This document shows, in pieces, positions 1 through 5,401 of a DNA stretch of 5,755 nt. Source of the DNA: Pseudomonadota bacterium (GTDB lineage Bacteria > Pseudomonadota > Gammaproteobacteria > Xanthomonadales > Xanthomonadaceae); the NCBI GenBank assembly GCA_023423855.1, contig JAFAEU010000174.1, positions 1 to 5,755 of the forward strand, written 5' to 3'. A program made the translations under genes and the position numbers. The notes beneath the pieces are model-generated. The model did not search any database, had not been told where the DNA came from, and saw nothing but the letters and a program-made list of their open reading frames with translations. Position 1 is the first letter of the stretch. Every line of letters starts with the position of its first letter.

Positions 1-209
1 CCGGGCGCTTCCTGATCGTCAACCGTCGCGGCGTGCGCAAGACGGTGGTGTCGCCGGAGGAACTGGCGGTGATGGTCGCCGAAGGACGCGCGCAGGTGCG
101 CTCGGTGGATGCGCCGTTCGACGAGGCGATGAAGCAGCTGTGGCAGCGGATCAACGCCGGCCCGGACGACGTGGCGGTCGCCGGCAAGGCCGTCTCCTCG
201 GGGGGCTGA
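1..209 (+). CDS. C-terminal fragment of a probable DUF1631 family protein (5' end outside window)
   Basis: An open frame enters from the left edge (first full codon at 3) and stops at TGA 207-209, leaving 68 residues. The fragment begins GRFLIVNRRGVRKTVVSPEE and contains an LAVMVAEGRAQV segment and then PFDEAMKQLWQRI. From memory, a beta-strand-like 'FVNRxG' followed by a helix that sets an 'A.GRA.V' turn and a final 'FDRA...' helix is the usual ending of DUF1631 proteins. These are large proteins (roughly 700 residues) of unknown biochemical function in gamma- and betaproteobacteria. Only the tail is visible, so neither function nor full length can be judged. Codon use matches the neighbours. 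A GC hairpin follows four bases after the stop, and pntAA starts 111 bp downstream on the same strand. The family call rests on a short C-terminal pattern and is tentative; that the frame is a real gene is much safer. Confidence 0.55.
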   Translation, partial: GRFLIVNRRGVRKTVVSPEELAVMVAEGRAQVRSVDAPFDEAMKQLWQRINAGPDDVAVAGKAVSSGG

Positions 210-212
210 TCC

Positions 213-232
213 GCGCGGCGCCCGGGCCGCGC
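213..232 (+). terminator. Possible weak terminator hairpin after the DUF1631-like gene
   Basis: A perfect 7-bp GC stem (GCGCGGC at 213-219 pairing with GCCGCGC at 226-232) encloses a 6-base loop, starting four bases after the upstream stop codon. It is followed by ATTGGTAT rather than a real T-tract, so intrinsic termination would be weak at best. In DNA this GC-rich such hairpins also arise by chance, so it may only mark the end of the upstream transcript. Confidence 0.25.
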
Positions 233-320
233 ATTGGTATCACCTGTTCCATTCCCACCCAGCCATGCGCCGGCCATGCCGATTCGCTACGATGGCGCGG
301 ACTTGTCCGGGGAGCGGTAC

Positions 321-1418
321 ATGGCGGTGATCATCGGTGTCGCGCGGGAAACCGCGCAGGGTGAACGGCGCGTCGCGCTGACTCCGGAAACGGCGAAGAA
401 GCTGGTGGCCGCCGGCGCCACGGTCCGCGTGCAGCGGGGGCTGGGCGATCTCGCGCATTTCCCTGACCAGGCCTACGCCGACGCCGGCGCGCAACTGGTG
501 GACGGCGACGTGCTGGCCGACGCCGACGTGGTGCTGTGCGTGCAGCCGCCGCCCGCCGACGCGATCGCGCGCCTCAAGCCGGGCGCGGTGCTGGTCGGCG
601 CGCTGCAGCCCCAGGCCGACGAGGCGCGCGCCGACGCGATCCGCGGCAACGGCATCGTCGCCTTTCCGCTCGAGCGCCTGCCGCGCACCACGCGCGCGCA
701 GGCGATGGACATCCTCAGCTCGCAGGCCGGCATCGCCGGCTACAAGGCGGTGCTGATCGCCGCGCAACTGGCGCCGCGCTACTTCCCGATGCTGACCACG
801 GCCGCCGGCACCATCCGCCCGTCGAAGGTGCTGATCGTCGGCGCCGGCGTCGCCGGATTGCAGGCGGTGGCGACCGCCAGGCGCCTCGGCGCGCAGGTGG
901 AATGCTTCGACGTGCGCCCGGAAACGCGTGAGCAGATCGAATCGCTGGGCGGCAAGTTCCTCGACCTCGGCGTCAGCGCCGCGGGCGAGGGCGGCTACGC
1001 GCGCCAGCTCACCGACGAGGAGCGCGCGTTGCAGCAGCAGCGGCTGGCCGACCACCTCAAGGGCATCGACGTCATCGTCTGCACCGCAGCGGTGCCGGGG
1101 CGGCCGGCGCCGAAGATCGTCAGCGCGGCGATGGTGGCCGGCATGAAGCCCGGCAGCGTGATCGTCGACCTCGCCGCCGAGACCGGCGGCAACTGCGAGC
1201 TCACCCGGCGCGGTGAGACCATCGAGTCCGGCAACGGCGTGGTCGTCGCCGGCCCGCTCAACCTCGCCAGCCAGGGCGCGCTGCACGCCAGCGAAATGTA
1301 CGCGCGCAACCTCTACAACTTCGCTTCGCTGCTGCTCAAGGACGGCGCGCTCGCGTTCGACTGGGACGACGAGCTGCTGGCGAAGACGGTTTGGCCGGAG
1401 CGCGCGGCGACAGCCTGA
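321..1418 (+). CDS. pntAA: Proton-translocating NAD(P) transhydrogenase, alpha-1 subunit (domain I, NAD(H)-binding)
   Basis: This 365-residue soluble subunit binds NAD(H) and passes hydride to NADP+ bound on PntB, while PntAB and PntB conduct protons across the inner membrane. It opens with the family signature RETAQGERRVALTPETAKKL (9-28). The mobile catalytic loop carries the R-Q-D triad as R122, Q127 and D130. The Rossmann fold has GAGVAG at 174-179, with acidic D197 at the end of the second strand to hold the adenosine ribose. Further family blocks are CTAAVPGRPAP (254-264), DLAAETGGNCELT (283-295) and NLASQGALHASEMYARNLYNF (around 314-334). There is no membrane segment, so it is the short alpha-1 form of the three-subunit enzyme (Rhodospirillum rubrum type), not the fused PntA of E. 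coli. The start is ATG 321 because GGGGAG (309-314) lies six bases upstream and the family N-terminus begins there; the frame is open 87 bp further upstream to a TTG, but that part is non-homologous. Its partners pntAB and pntB lie 1.8 kb downstream, beyond an opposite-strand operon, so it must have its own transcript. Confidence 0.96.
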   Translation: MAVIIGVARETAQGERRVALTPETAKKLVAAGATVRVQRGLGDLAHFPDQAYADAGAQLVDGDVLADADVVLCVQPPPADAIARLKPGAVLVGALQPQADEARADAIRGNGIVAFPLERLPRTTRAQAMDILSSQAGIAGYKAVLIAAQLAPRYFPMLTTAAGTIRPSKVLIVGAGVAGLQAVATARRLGAQVECFDVRPETREQIESLGGKFLDLGVSAAGEGGYARQLTDEERALQQQRLADHLKGIDVIVCTAAVPGRPAPKIVSAAMVAGMKPGSVIVDLAAETGGNCELTRRGETIESGNGVVVAGPLNLASQGALHASEMYARNLYNFASLLLKDGALAFDWDDELLAKTVWPERAATA

Positions 1419-1446
1419 GCCGAGGGGCGGCAGTATCGTTTCCCAG

Positions 1447-1474
1447 CCCTGTCATATTCCCCGAACCCTGTCAT
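1447..1474 (+). repeat. Short direct repeat CCCTGTCAT next to the inverted repeat
   Basis: CCCTGTCAT occurs at 1447-1455 and again at 1466-1474, where it is the outer end of the left arm of the large inverted repeat. The offset is 19 bp, and the sequences diverge after the shared nine bases. It may be the remnant of a second copy of the element's terminus. It may also be chance. Confidence 0.4.
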
Positions 1475-1559
1475 TTCGACCGCAGGGAGAAATCTGCGGC
1501 CTCCGCGCGATATCGGAACCGGTCGCGGGAGATTTCTCCCTGCGGTCGAAATGACAGGG
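1466..1559. repeat. Perfect 30-bp inverted repeat, REP/MITE-like interspersed hairpin element
   Basis: The left arm 1466-1495 (begins CCCTGTCATTTCGACCGCAG, ends GAGAAATCT) is an exact reverse complement of the right arm 1530-1559, with a 34-bp spacer that is GC-rich apart from one ATAT. The 'GTCATTTCGA-x-CGCAG-x-GAGAAATCT' pattern resembles a family of short hairpin repeats scattered in intergenic regions of many bacterial genomes. Some of these are of the REP/RAYT or MITE type, moved by transposases encoded elsewhere. There is no ORF inside, no obvious target-site duplication, and no T-tract on either side. It lies between the convergent ends of pntAA and the DUF3106 gene, the usual place for such elements. 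There it could stabilise or terminate both transcripts. The arms are less GC-rich than the surroundings, which suggests insertion rather than local evolution. Confidence 0.85.
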
Positions 1560-1633
1560 GCCGGGGCGCTGTACGGAATGGCGGACTCGGAGTGCCGGGC
1601 AGGCGCTTCCGTGCACTTCGTCGCGCGCGGCCT

Positions 1634-2062
1634 TTATCGCGAACGCGGCGGATCCTTCGCCGGATGCGCCTCCACCCACGCCTTGCGCTGTTCCGGCGTC
1701 ATCGCCTTCCAGCGTTCGAGCATCGCCTTGCGCTCGGCCTCGGGCAGTGGCCGGATGTGTTCGAACAGGGCGCGCGCTTGTTCGCGCTTTTCCGGCGGCA
1801 TGTCCTGCCAGCGCTTCATGCCGTGGCGGGCGTGGCTGCGCTGTTCCGGGGTCATGGTCCGCCAGCGTTCGGCGTGTTCGAGCAGGTGCCGGCGCTTTTC
1901 CGGCGAGCTGTTGTTCCAGCGTTCGCGCACGGGTGCGAGCAGCAGTTCGCGCTGCGCGGGCGTCAGCTGCTCCCACGCCGGCAGCGGCGCGGGCGACTGC
2001 GCCATCGCGGCGAGCGGCGCGGCGGCGAGGACGAGGGCAAGCAGGAAGGGGCGGGACGACAT
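1634..2062 (-). CDS. Secreted DUF3106 repeat protein
   Basis: The product is 142 residues and probably periplasmic. Residues 1-21 form a signal peptide: SSRP, a hydrophobic stretch of Leu/Ala, then AMA before Gln22. The mature part is charged and helical, built from about 18-residue repeats with the core W-x-x-[LM]-[TSP]-P-[EA]-[QK]-R. Clear copies start at W30, W49, W67, W85 and W118, with a degenerate copy near 103. This is the hallmark of DUF3106, a family of unknown function. The 'TPEQR' core resembles the LTxxQ motif of Spy/CpxP-type periplasmic proteins, but homology is not established. There are no cysteines and no recognisable catalytic motif. The start at ATG 2060-2062 (reverse) is supported by GGAG (2069-2072) six bases upstream, inside the end of the preceding gene. 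Only three bases separate it from that gene's stop, so it is the last gene of the sigma-factor operon. The family call is firm; a stress-sensing or chaperone-like role is inference. Confidence 0.88.
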   Translation of the reverse strand: MSSRPFLLALVLAAAPLAAMAQSPAPLPAWEQLTPAQRELLLAPVRERWNNSSPEKRRHLLEHAERWRTMTPEQRSHARHGMKRWQDMPPEKREQARALFEHIRPLPEAERKAMLERWKAMTPEQRKAWVEAHPAKDPPRSR

Positions 2063-2065
2063 GGC

Positions 2066-2443
2066 TTACTCCATCGCGAGCAGGTCGGCGTCGCCGGAGG
2101 CGAGCCAGACGTAGAAATCGGGGTTCTGGTCGAGGTCGTCGAGCGCGTCCTCGATGCCTGCATCCGCGGCGGTTGCCGCGATCGCCGGGTCGGCGGGCGC
2201 GGGCGGTGCCTCGCCGGACATGCGCAGGCCGAAGCCGAGGCCGACCGCGACCACCAGCAGCGAGGCGAACGCCGCCGCCGGCAGCGGCCAGCGCAGGCCG
2301 CGCGCGGGCCTTGCCGACAGCGCGGCGTGGCGGCGACGGTGCAGTTGCGCCATGGTCGCGGTGGACACGTGCGCCAGCGCGTCGGCGTGCGTCGCGCGCA
2401 TCGCCTGGTCGAAGCGGTCGTTGCCCGGGTCGTGGGTGGTCAT
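2066..2443 (-). CDS. Single-pass membrane protein, probable anti-sigma factor (DUF3619-like)
   Basis: The product is 125 residues. Residues 1-50 are charged and predicted cytoplasmic, with an Arg/His-rich stretch (RRRHAALSARPARG, 36-49). One hydrophobic segment runs from about 52 to 73 (LPAAAFASLLVVAVGLGFGL). A Pro/Ala-rich stretch follows, then an acidic, aromatic tail (IEDALDDLDQNPDFYVWLAS, 97-116) on the periplasmic side by the positive-inside rule. This layout and the 'D.L..NPDFY.WLA' ending resemble DUF3619 proteins. From memory, those follow ECF sigma genes and precede DUF3106 genes in betaproteobacteria. There is no zinc-binding HxxxCxxC motif, so it is not a ZAS-type anti-sigma factor. 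The start is fixed by GGAGG (2451-2455, reverse) seven bases before ATG. That site lies in the last codons of the sigma gene, and the stop and start overlap as ATGA, so translation is probably coupled. Anti-sigma function is inferred from context; the existence of the gene is secure. Confidence 0.78.
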   Translation of the reverse strand: MTTHDPGNDRFDQAMRATHADALAHVSTATMAQLHRRRHAALSARPARGLRWPLPAAAFASLLVVAVGLGFGLRMSGEAPPAPADPAIAATAADAGIEDALDDLDQNPDFYVWLASGDADLLAME

Positions 2444-2994
2444 CGGAATTCCTCCAGCTGCTTCTGCAGGGCCTCGCGCGCGCGGAACAGGTGGGTTTTC
2501 ACCGACCCCTCGCCGCAGCCCATGATCTTCGCGGTCGCCTCGACATCCAGTTCCTCCAGCACCCGCAGGGTGAACGCCTCGCGCTGCCGTGCCGGAAGCC
2601 CGCGCAGCGCGCTCGCCAGCCGGCTCCAGGCCTCGCGCCCGTCGTGGGCGCGCGAGGGATCGGGCGTGGCCTCGTCGGCCCAGTCGATCTCTTCGCCGTC
2701 CGGGTCGCGCGCATCGGTCAGCCACTTCAGGCGGAACGTGCGCCGGCGCTGCACGTCGATGATCCGGCTGCGCAGCACCGACCAGAACAGCGGAGTCCAT
2801 TCTGCGGCGGGCCGGTCGCGGTAGCCGAGCATCTTCGTCATCGCGTCCTGCACCGCGTCCAGCGCGTCCTCGCGGTGGCGCAGGCCCAGTTCGGCGAACC
2901 GGAAGGCCCGGGTCGAGACGCCGGAGAGGAATGCCTCCAGCGTCGCCGGCGGCTCCGGGCGCATCGTGGCATCGGCTTGGGCGGCGGCGTCCAT
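2440..2994 (-). CDS. ECF-type RNA polymerase sigma factor
   Basis: This 184-residue sigma-70 family protein has only regions 2 and 4. Region 2 spans about 20-90: AFRFAELGLRHREDALDAVQDAMTKML is the core-binding/-10 helix pair, then TPLFWSVLRSRIIDVQRRR. A variable acidic linker (DPDGEEIDWADEATPDPSRA) covers about 97-116. Region 4 spans 125-180, with LPARQREAFTLRVLEELD and the helix-turn-helix VEATAKIMGCGEGSVKTHLFRAREAL contacting the -35 element. It is the first gene of a three-gene reverse operon and overlaps the putative anti-sigma gene by ATGA. The start is uncertain. ATG at 2992-2994 gives the usual family length but has no good Shine-Dalgarno. ATG at 3058-3060 adds 22 residues and has a weak GGCGGA about six bases upstream. 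ATG at 3076-3078 is also in frame. The codons between 3060 and 2995 are somewhat less G/C-biased at third positions and include AGG, which slightly favours the shorter form. Target promoters cannot be told from this window. Confidence 0.9.
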   Translation of the reverse strand: MDAAAQADATMRPEPPATLEAFLSGVSTRAFRFAELGLRHREDALDAVQDAMTKMLGYRDRPAAEWTPLFWSVLRSRIIDVQRRRTFRLKWLTDARDPDGEEIDWADEATPDPSRAHDGREAWSRLASALRGLPARQREAFTLRVLEELDVEATAKIMGCGEGSVKTHLFRAREALQKQLEEFR

Positions 2995-3213
2995 GGGCGC
3001 CAGCGTACCCGCACCGATCCGCAGCGACGCAAACCGGTCTTCGCCGAGCGCCTGCCTCATGTCGATTCCGCCATCCATCCGTATCGTTGCAACCGCAACT
3101 CCCGACCGGGTCCGGGGAGGACAACGCCCGGCGACGCGAACGGTTGACCGGCCCGCGCCGGGTTCAGCCCCGGTTATGATGCGGGCCTCACGCAGTGCAG
3201 CCGGGAGTGGGGG
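2995..3213. promoter_or_regulatory. Divergent control region between the sigma operon and pntAB-pntB
   Basis: These 219 bp carry no convincing gene (up to 66 bp could belong to the sigma factor if its longer start is used). They must hold the promoters of two operons that leave in opposite directions. Visible elements are an 8-bp palindrome GTTGCAAC (3086-3093), a TTGACC -35-like hexamer (3144-3149), a GC hairpin with CCGGC (3148-3152) pairing GCCGG (3157-3161), and a TATGAT -10-like hexamer (3175-3180). No clear ECF-type promoter for autoregulation of the sigma gene could be recognised. Confidence 0.55.
3175..3180 (+). promoter_or_regulatory. Candidate -10 box of the pntAB-pntB promoter
   Basis: TATGAT matches the sigma-70 consensus at five of six positions and lies 33 bp before the pntAB start, giving a predicted leader of roughly 27 bases. 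No good -35 sits at 16-18 bp spacing. The attractive TTGACC at 3144-3149 is 25 bp away, which is too far for a standard pair. A -10 box followed closely by GC-rich leader is common in this type of genome. Confidence 0.4.
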
Positions 3214-3513
3214 ATGATCGACGGGTTCGTGGCCTTGTACATCTTCATGCTGGCGGCGATCGCCGGCCACGTGATCATTTCGCGGGTGCCGGTGATCCTG
3301 CACACGCCGCTGATGTCGGGCAGCAACTTCATCCACGGCATCGTGCTGATCGGGGCGATGGTGGTGCTCGGGCATGCCGACACCACGCTGGAGAAGGCGA
3401 TCGGCTTTGTCGCGGTGTTCCTCGGCGCCGGCAACGCCGCCGGCGGCTACGTGGTGACCGAGCGCATGCTGGAGATGTTCAAGTCGTCCAAGAAGCCGGA
3501 GACGAAGGCATGA
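3214..3513 (+). CDS. pntAB: Proton-translocating NAD(P) transhydrogenase, alpha-2 subunit (membrane domain II part)
   Basis: This 99-residue inner-membrane protein forms part of the proton channel together with PntB. It has three hydrophobic segments at about 5-22, 39-53 and 62-81. The family signature HTPLMS is at 30-35, and the C-terminus YVVTERMLEMFK (79-90) aligns with the end of E. coli PntA (VTQRMLKMF). His41 lies in the second segment (FIHGIVLIGAM). By my alignment from memory E. coli has Ser here, while the Thermus enzyme has a channel His at this place. ATG 3214 is preceded by GGGAG (3203-3207) at six bases, a good ribosome site. The stop overlaps the pntB start as ATGA (3510-3513), so the two membrane subunits are translationally coupled. 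It is equivalent to the C-terminal membrane segments of fused PntA. The soluble alpha-1 partner is encoded at 321-1418. Confidence 0.95.
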   Translation: MIDGFVALYIFMLAAIAGHVIISRVPVILHTPLMSGSNFIHGIVLIGAMVVLGHADTTLEKAIGFVAVFLGAGNAAGGYVVTERMLEMFKSSKKPETKA

Positions 3514-4919
3514 GCCCGGCCCTGGCGCAGTTCCTCGACGTCGCGATCAAGGCCAGCTACCTGGTCGCGGCCACGCTGTTCCTGCTCGGCCTGCAGCGCA
3601 TGGCCTCGCCGATGACCGCGCGCAGCGGCATCCGCTGGGCGGGCCTGGGCATGGTGATCGCCACGGTGGCGACGTTCTTCCTGCCGGGCCTGCACAACAT
3701 CGCGCTGATCCTGGTGGCGACGATCCTCGGCACGGTGCTGGCCTGGGTCTGGGGCAAGAAGGTGGCGATCACCGACATGCCGCAGATGGTGGCGCTGTTC
3801 AACGGCATGGGCGGCGGCTCGGCGGCGGCGATCGGCGCGGTGGAACTGCTGCGCTGGTCGGCGACGGGGCAGGCCTCGGGCCCGGTGCCGCTGGTGCTGG
3901 CGGTGCTGGGCTCGCTGATCGGCTCGGTCGCGCTGTCGGGTTCGGTGATCGCCTGGGCCAAGCTCGACGGGCGCATGGACAAGCGCTACACCTTCCCCGG
4001 GCAGCAGGCGTTCAACTTCCTGGTGTTCGCCGCGGCCGTGGTGCTGGGCGGCGTGGTGATCTGGTCGCTGGGCATGCCGGCGATCGTCGCCTTCTTCCTG
4101 GTGGCGCTGGCGCTGGGCATCCTGATGACGCTGCCGATCGGCGGCGCCGACATGCCGGTGGTGATCTCGCTGTACAACGCCTTCACCGGCCTGGCGGTCG
4201 CGTTCGAGGGCTACGTGCTCGGCAACGAGGCGCTGATCATCGCCGGCATGATGGTCGGCGCGGCCGGCATCCTGCTCACGCGGCTGATGGCCAAGGCCAT
4301 GAACCGGCCGATCAGCAACGTGCTGTTCTCCAACTTCGGCGGCGGTGGCGGCGAGGCGCAGGAGATCACCGGCGCGCAGAAGCCGATCGAGGCCGGCGAC
4401 GTGGCGGCGATGATGGCCTTTGCCGAGCGCGTGGTGATCGTGCCCGGCTACGGCATGGCCGTGGCGCAGGCGCAGCACAAGATCTGGGAGCTGACGCAGC
4501 GGCTGATCGAGCGCGGGGTGAAGGTGAAGTTCGCGATCCACCCGGTCGCGGGCCGCATGCCGGGCCACATGAACGTGCTGCTGGCCGAGGCCGGCGTGCC
4601 CTACGACCTGATCGCGGACATGGACGACATCAACCCCGAGTTCGCCAACACCGACGTGTCGCTGGTGATCGGCGCCAACGACGTGGTCAACCCGGTGGCC
4701 AAGACCGACCCGGCCAGCCCGATCTACGGCATGCCGATCCTGGACGTGGTGAACTCGAAGAACACCATTGTCATCAAGCGCGGCAAGGGCACCGGTTTCG
4801 CCGGCATCGAGAACGCGCTGTTCTACGCCGACAACACGCGCATGCTCTACGGCGACGGCGCGGAGATGGCGAGCGCGCTGGTGAGCGAACTCAAGGCGCT
4901 CGACGGCGGCGGGCACTGA
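3510..4919 (+). CDS. pntB: Proton-translocating NAD(P) transhydrogenase, beta subunit (domains II and III)
   Basis: This 469-residue subunit combines membrane domain II with the cytoplasmic NADP(H)-binding domain III, and is close in length to the E. coli protein (462). About nine hydrophobic segments lie within 9-260. Two signature loops/helices are DMPQMVALFNGMGGGSAAA (89-107) and GADMPVVISLYNAFTGLAVA (212-231). Asn223 corresponds to the functionally important E. coli beta-Asn222, and Asn98 sits at the E. coli beta-His91 position. Domain III starts near 290 and contains the NADP-binding GYGMAVAQAQ (313-322), HPVAGRMPGHMNVLLAEAGV (344-363), IGANDVVNPVA (387-397) and the lid segment KRGKGTGFAG (423-432), all complete. 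The start is ATG 3510, overlapping the pntAB stop, with GGAG (3498-3501) eight bases upstream. The frame also stays open through pntAB back to 3195, but that is out-of-frame shadow. The gene ends 18 bp from the stop of a convergent gene, and no clear terminator is visible. Confidence 0.97.
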   Translation: MSPALAQFLDVAIKASYLVAATLFLLGLQRMASPMTARSGIRWAGLGMVIATVATFFLPGLHNIALILVATILGTVLAWVWGKKVAITDMPQMVALFNGMGGGSAAAIGAVELLRWSATGQASGPVPLVLAVLGSLIGSVALSGSVIAWAKLDGRMDKRYTFPGQQAFNFLVFAAAVVLGGVVIWSLGMPAIVAFFLVALALGILMTLPIGGADMPVVISLYNAFTGLAVAFEGYVLGNEALIIAGMMVGAAGILLTRLMAKAMNRPISNVLFSNFGGGGGEAQEITGAQKPIEAGDVAAMMAFAERVVIVPGYGMAVAQAQHKIWELTQRLIERGVKVKFAIHPVAGRMPGHMNVLLAEAGVPYDLIADMDDINPEFANTDVSLVIGANDVVNPVAKTDPASPIYGMPILDVVNSKNTIVIKRGKGTGFAGIENALFYADNTRMLYGDGAEMASALVSELKALDGGGH

Positions 4920-4937
4920 GCCCGTCGCGCCACGCGC

Positions 4938-5351
4938 TCAGCGCGAGGCGATCGCGGCCGCCACCAGCGCGGCCGCCATCCAGGCCAGGTCGGTGGCGGT
5001 GTTGGACAGGCGCATCAGCAGCCAGGCGAAATCCGGACCGAGCTTGAGCATCGAGTCCCACGGCAGCAGGCCCATGTGGCGGCCGAGCCAGGCGGCGACG
5101 ATGCCCCAGTTGGCGGCGAGGATCGCCAGCAGCGTCGCCAGCACGCCGCACAGCGCGCGCCTAAAGCCGGGCCGCAGGCGCGCCAGGCGGACGATCAGCG
5201 CCGCGTCCGCGGCCGCGACCAGCGCCATCCAGCTGCTCTGCGAATCGAGCGCCATCGCCACCAGCACCCAGGCCGCAGCGATGCCGAGGCTGCCGAACAG
5301 CAGCAGGCCCGCGGCGAGCGCGAGGGAGGCGGGGCGGCGCTGTTGCGTCAT
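4938..5351 (-). CDS. Small four-TM membrane protein, function unknown
   Basis: The product is 137 residues, very hydrophobic and basic at the N-terminus (MTQQRRP). Likely membrane segments are 8-33, 40-57, 66-88 and 118-135. Between the third and fourth lies a polar loop with Trp/Pro and a conspicuous WDSMLKLGPDFAW block (98-110), the best candidate for a functional or conserved motif. I do not recognise the family; it looks like a conserved hypothetical of Xanthomonadaceae. Coding is supported by strong third-position G/C bias, sensible membrane topology and fit between pntB (18 bp away, convergent) and sufT (97 bp away, divergent). ATG 5349-5351 is the only early in-frame start that keeps the first membrane segment, but no Shine-Dalgarno precedes it. 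It may be translated from a leaderless or very short-leader message. Confidence 0.75.
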   Translation of the reverse strand: MTQQRRPASLALAAGLLLFGSLGIAAAWVLVAMALDSQSSWMALVAAADAALIVRLARLRPGFRRALCGVLATLLAILAANWGIVAAWLGRHMGLLPWDSMLKLGPDFAWLLMRLSNTATDLAWMAAALVAAAIASR

Positions 5352-5401
5352 GCGGGAGGCATCGTTGCGGATGGCCGCTCAGGATACCGGGCGCGCGGCG
5401 A

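Noticed and set aside
288..293. TACGAT as a -10 box for pntAA
   Set aside because: It matches only four of six positions and has no -35 at proper spacing; too weak to annotate.
234..320. N-terminal extension of PntAA from a TTG start
   Set aside because: The extra 29 residues do not resemble the family, while ATG 321 has a good ribosome site at the right spacing.
240..1286. 348-codon reverse frame opposite pntAA
   Set aside because: It has shadow composition without domains, and pntAA on the forward strand is unmistakable.
1466..1559. Reading the large inverted repeat as a simple intrinsic terminator
   Set aside because: The stem is much longer than typical, the spacer is 34 bp, and no T-tract follows on either strand; it may still affect transcript ends.
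1466..1559. CRISPR-type repeat
   Set aside because: There is one inverted pair, no regular spacers and no cas gene.
1391..3147. Long forward-strand reading frames (477 and 466 codons) across the sigma operon
   Set aside because: They are Arg/Ala-rich, resemble no family, and lie opposite three well-supported reverse genes. Long antisense frames are expected at this GC content.
3061..3375. Much longer sigma-factor N-terminus reaching into pntAB
   Set aside because: The added sequence is His/Arg/Pro-rich, overlaps pntAB antisense and the promoter region, and is far beyond normal ECF sigma length.
3447..4916. 489-codon reverse frame opposite pntB
   Set aside because: It is extremely His/Arg/Asp-rich and low in complexity, an antisense shadow of the clearly recognised pntB.
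4933..4945. Small CGCGC-TCA-GCGCG hairpin between pntB and the convergent gene as a terminator
   Set aside because: The stem is 5 bp with a 3-base loop and no T-tract, and it overlaps the end of the convergent coding region.
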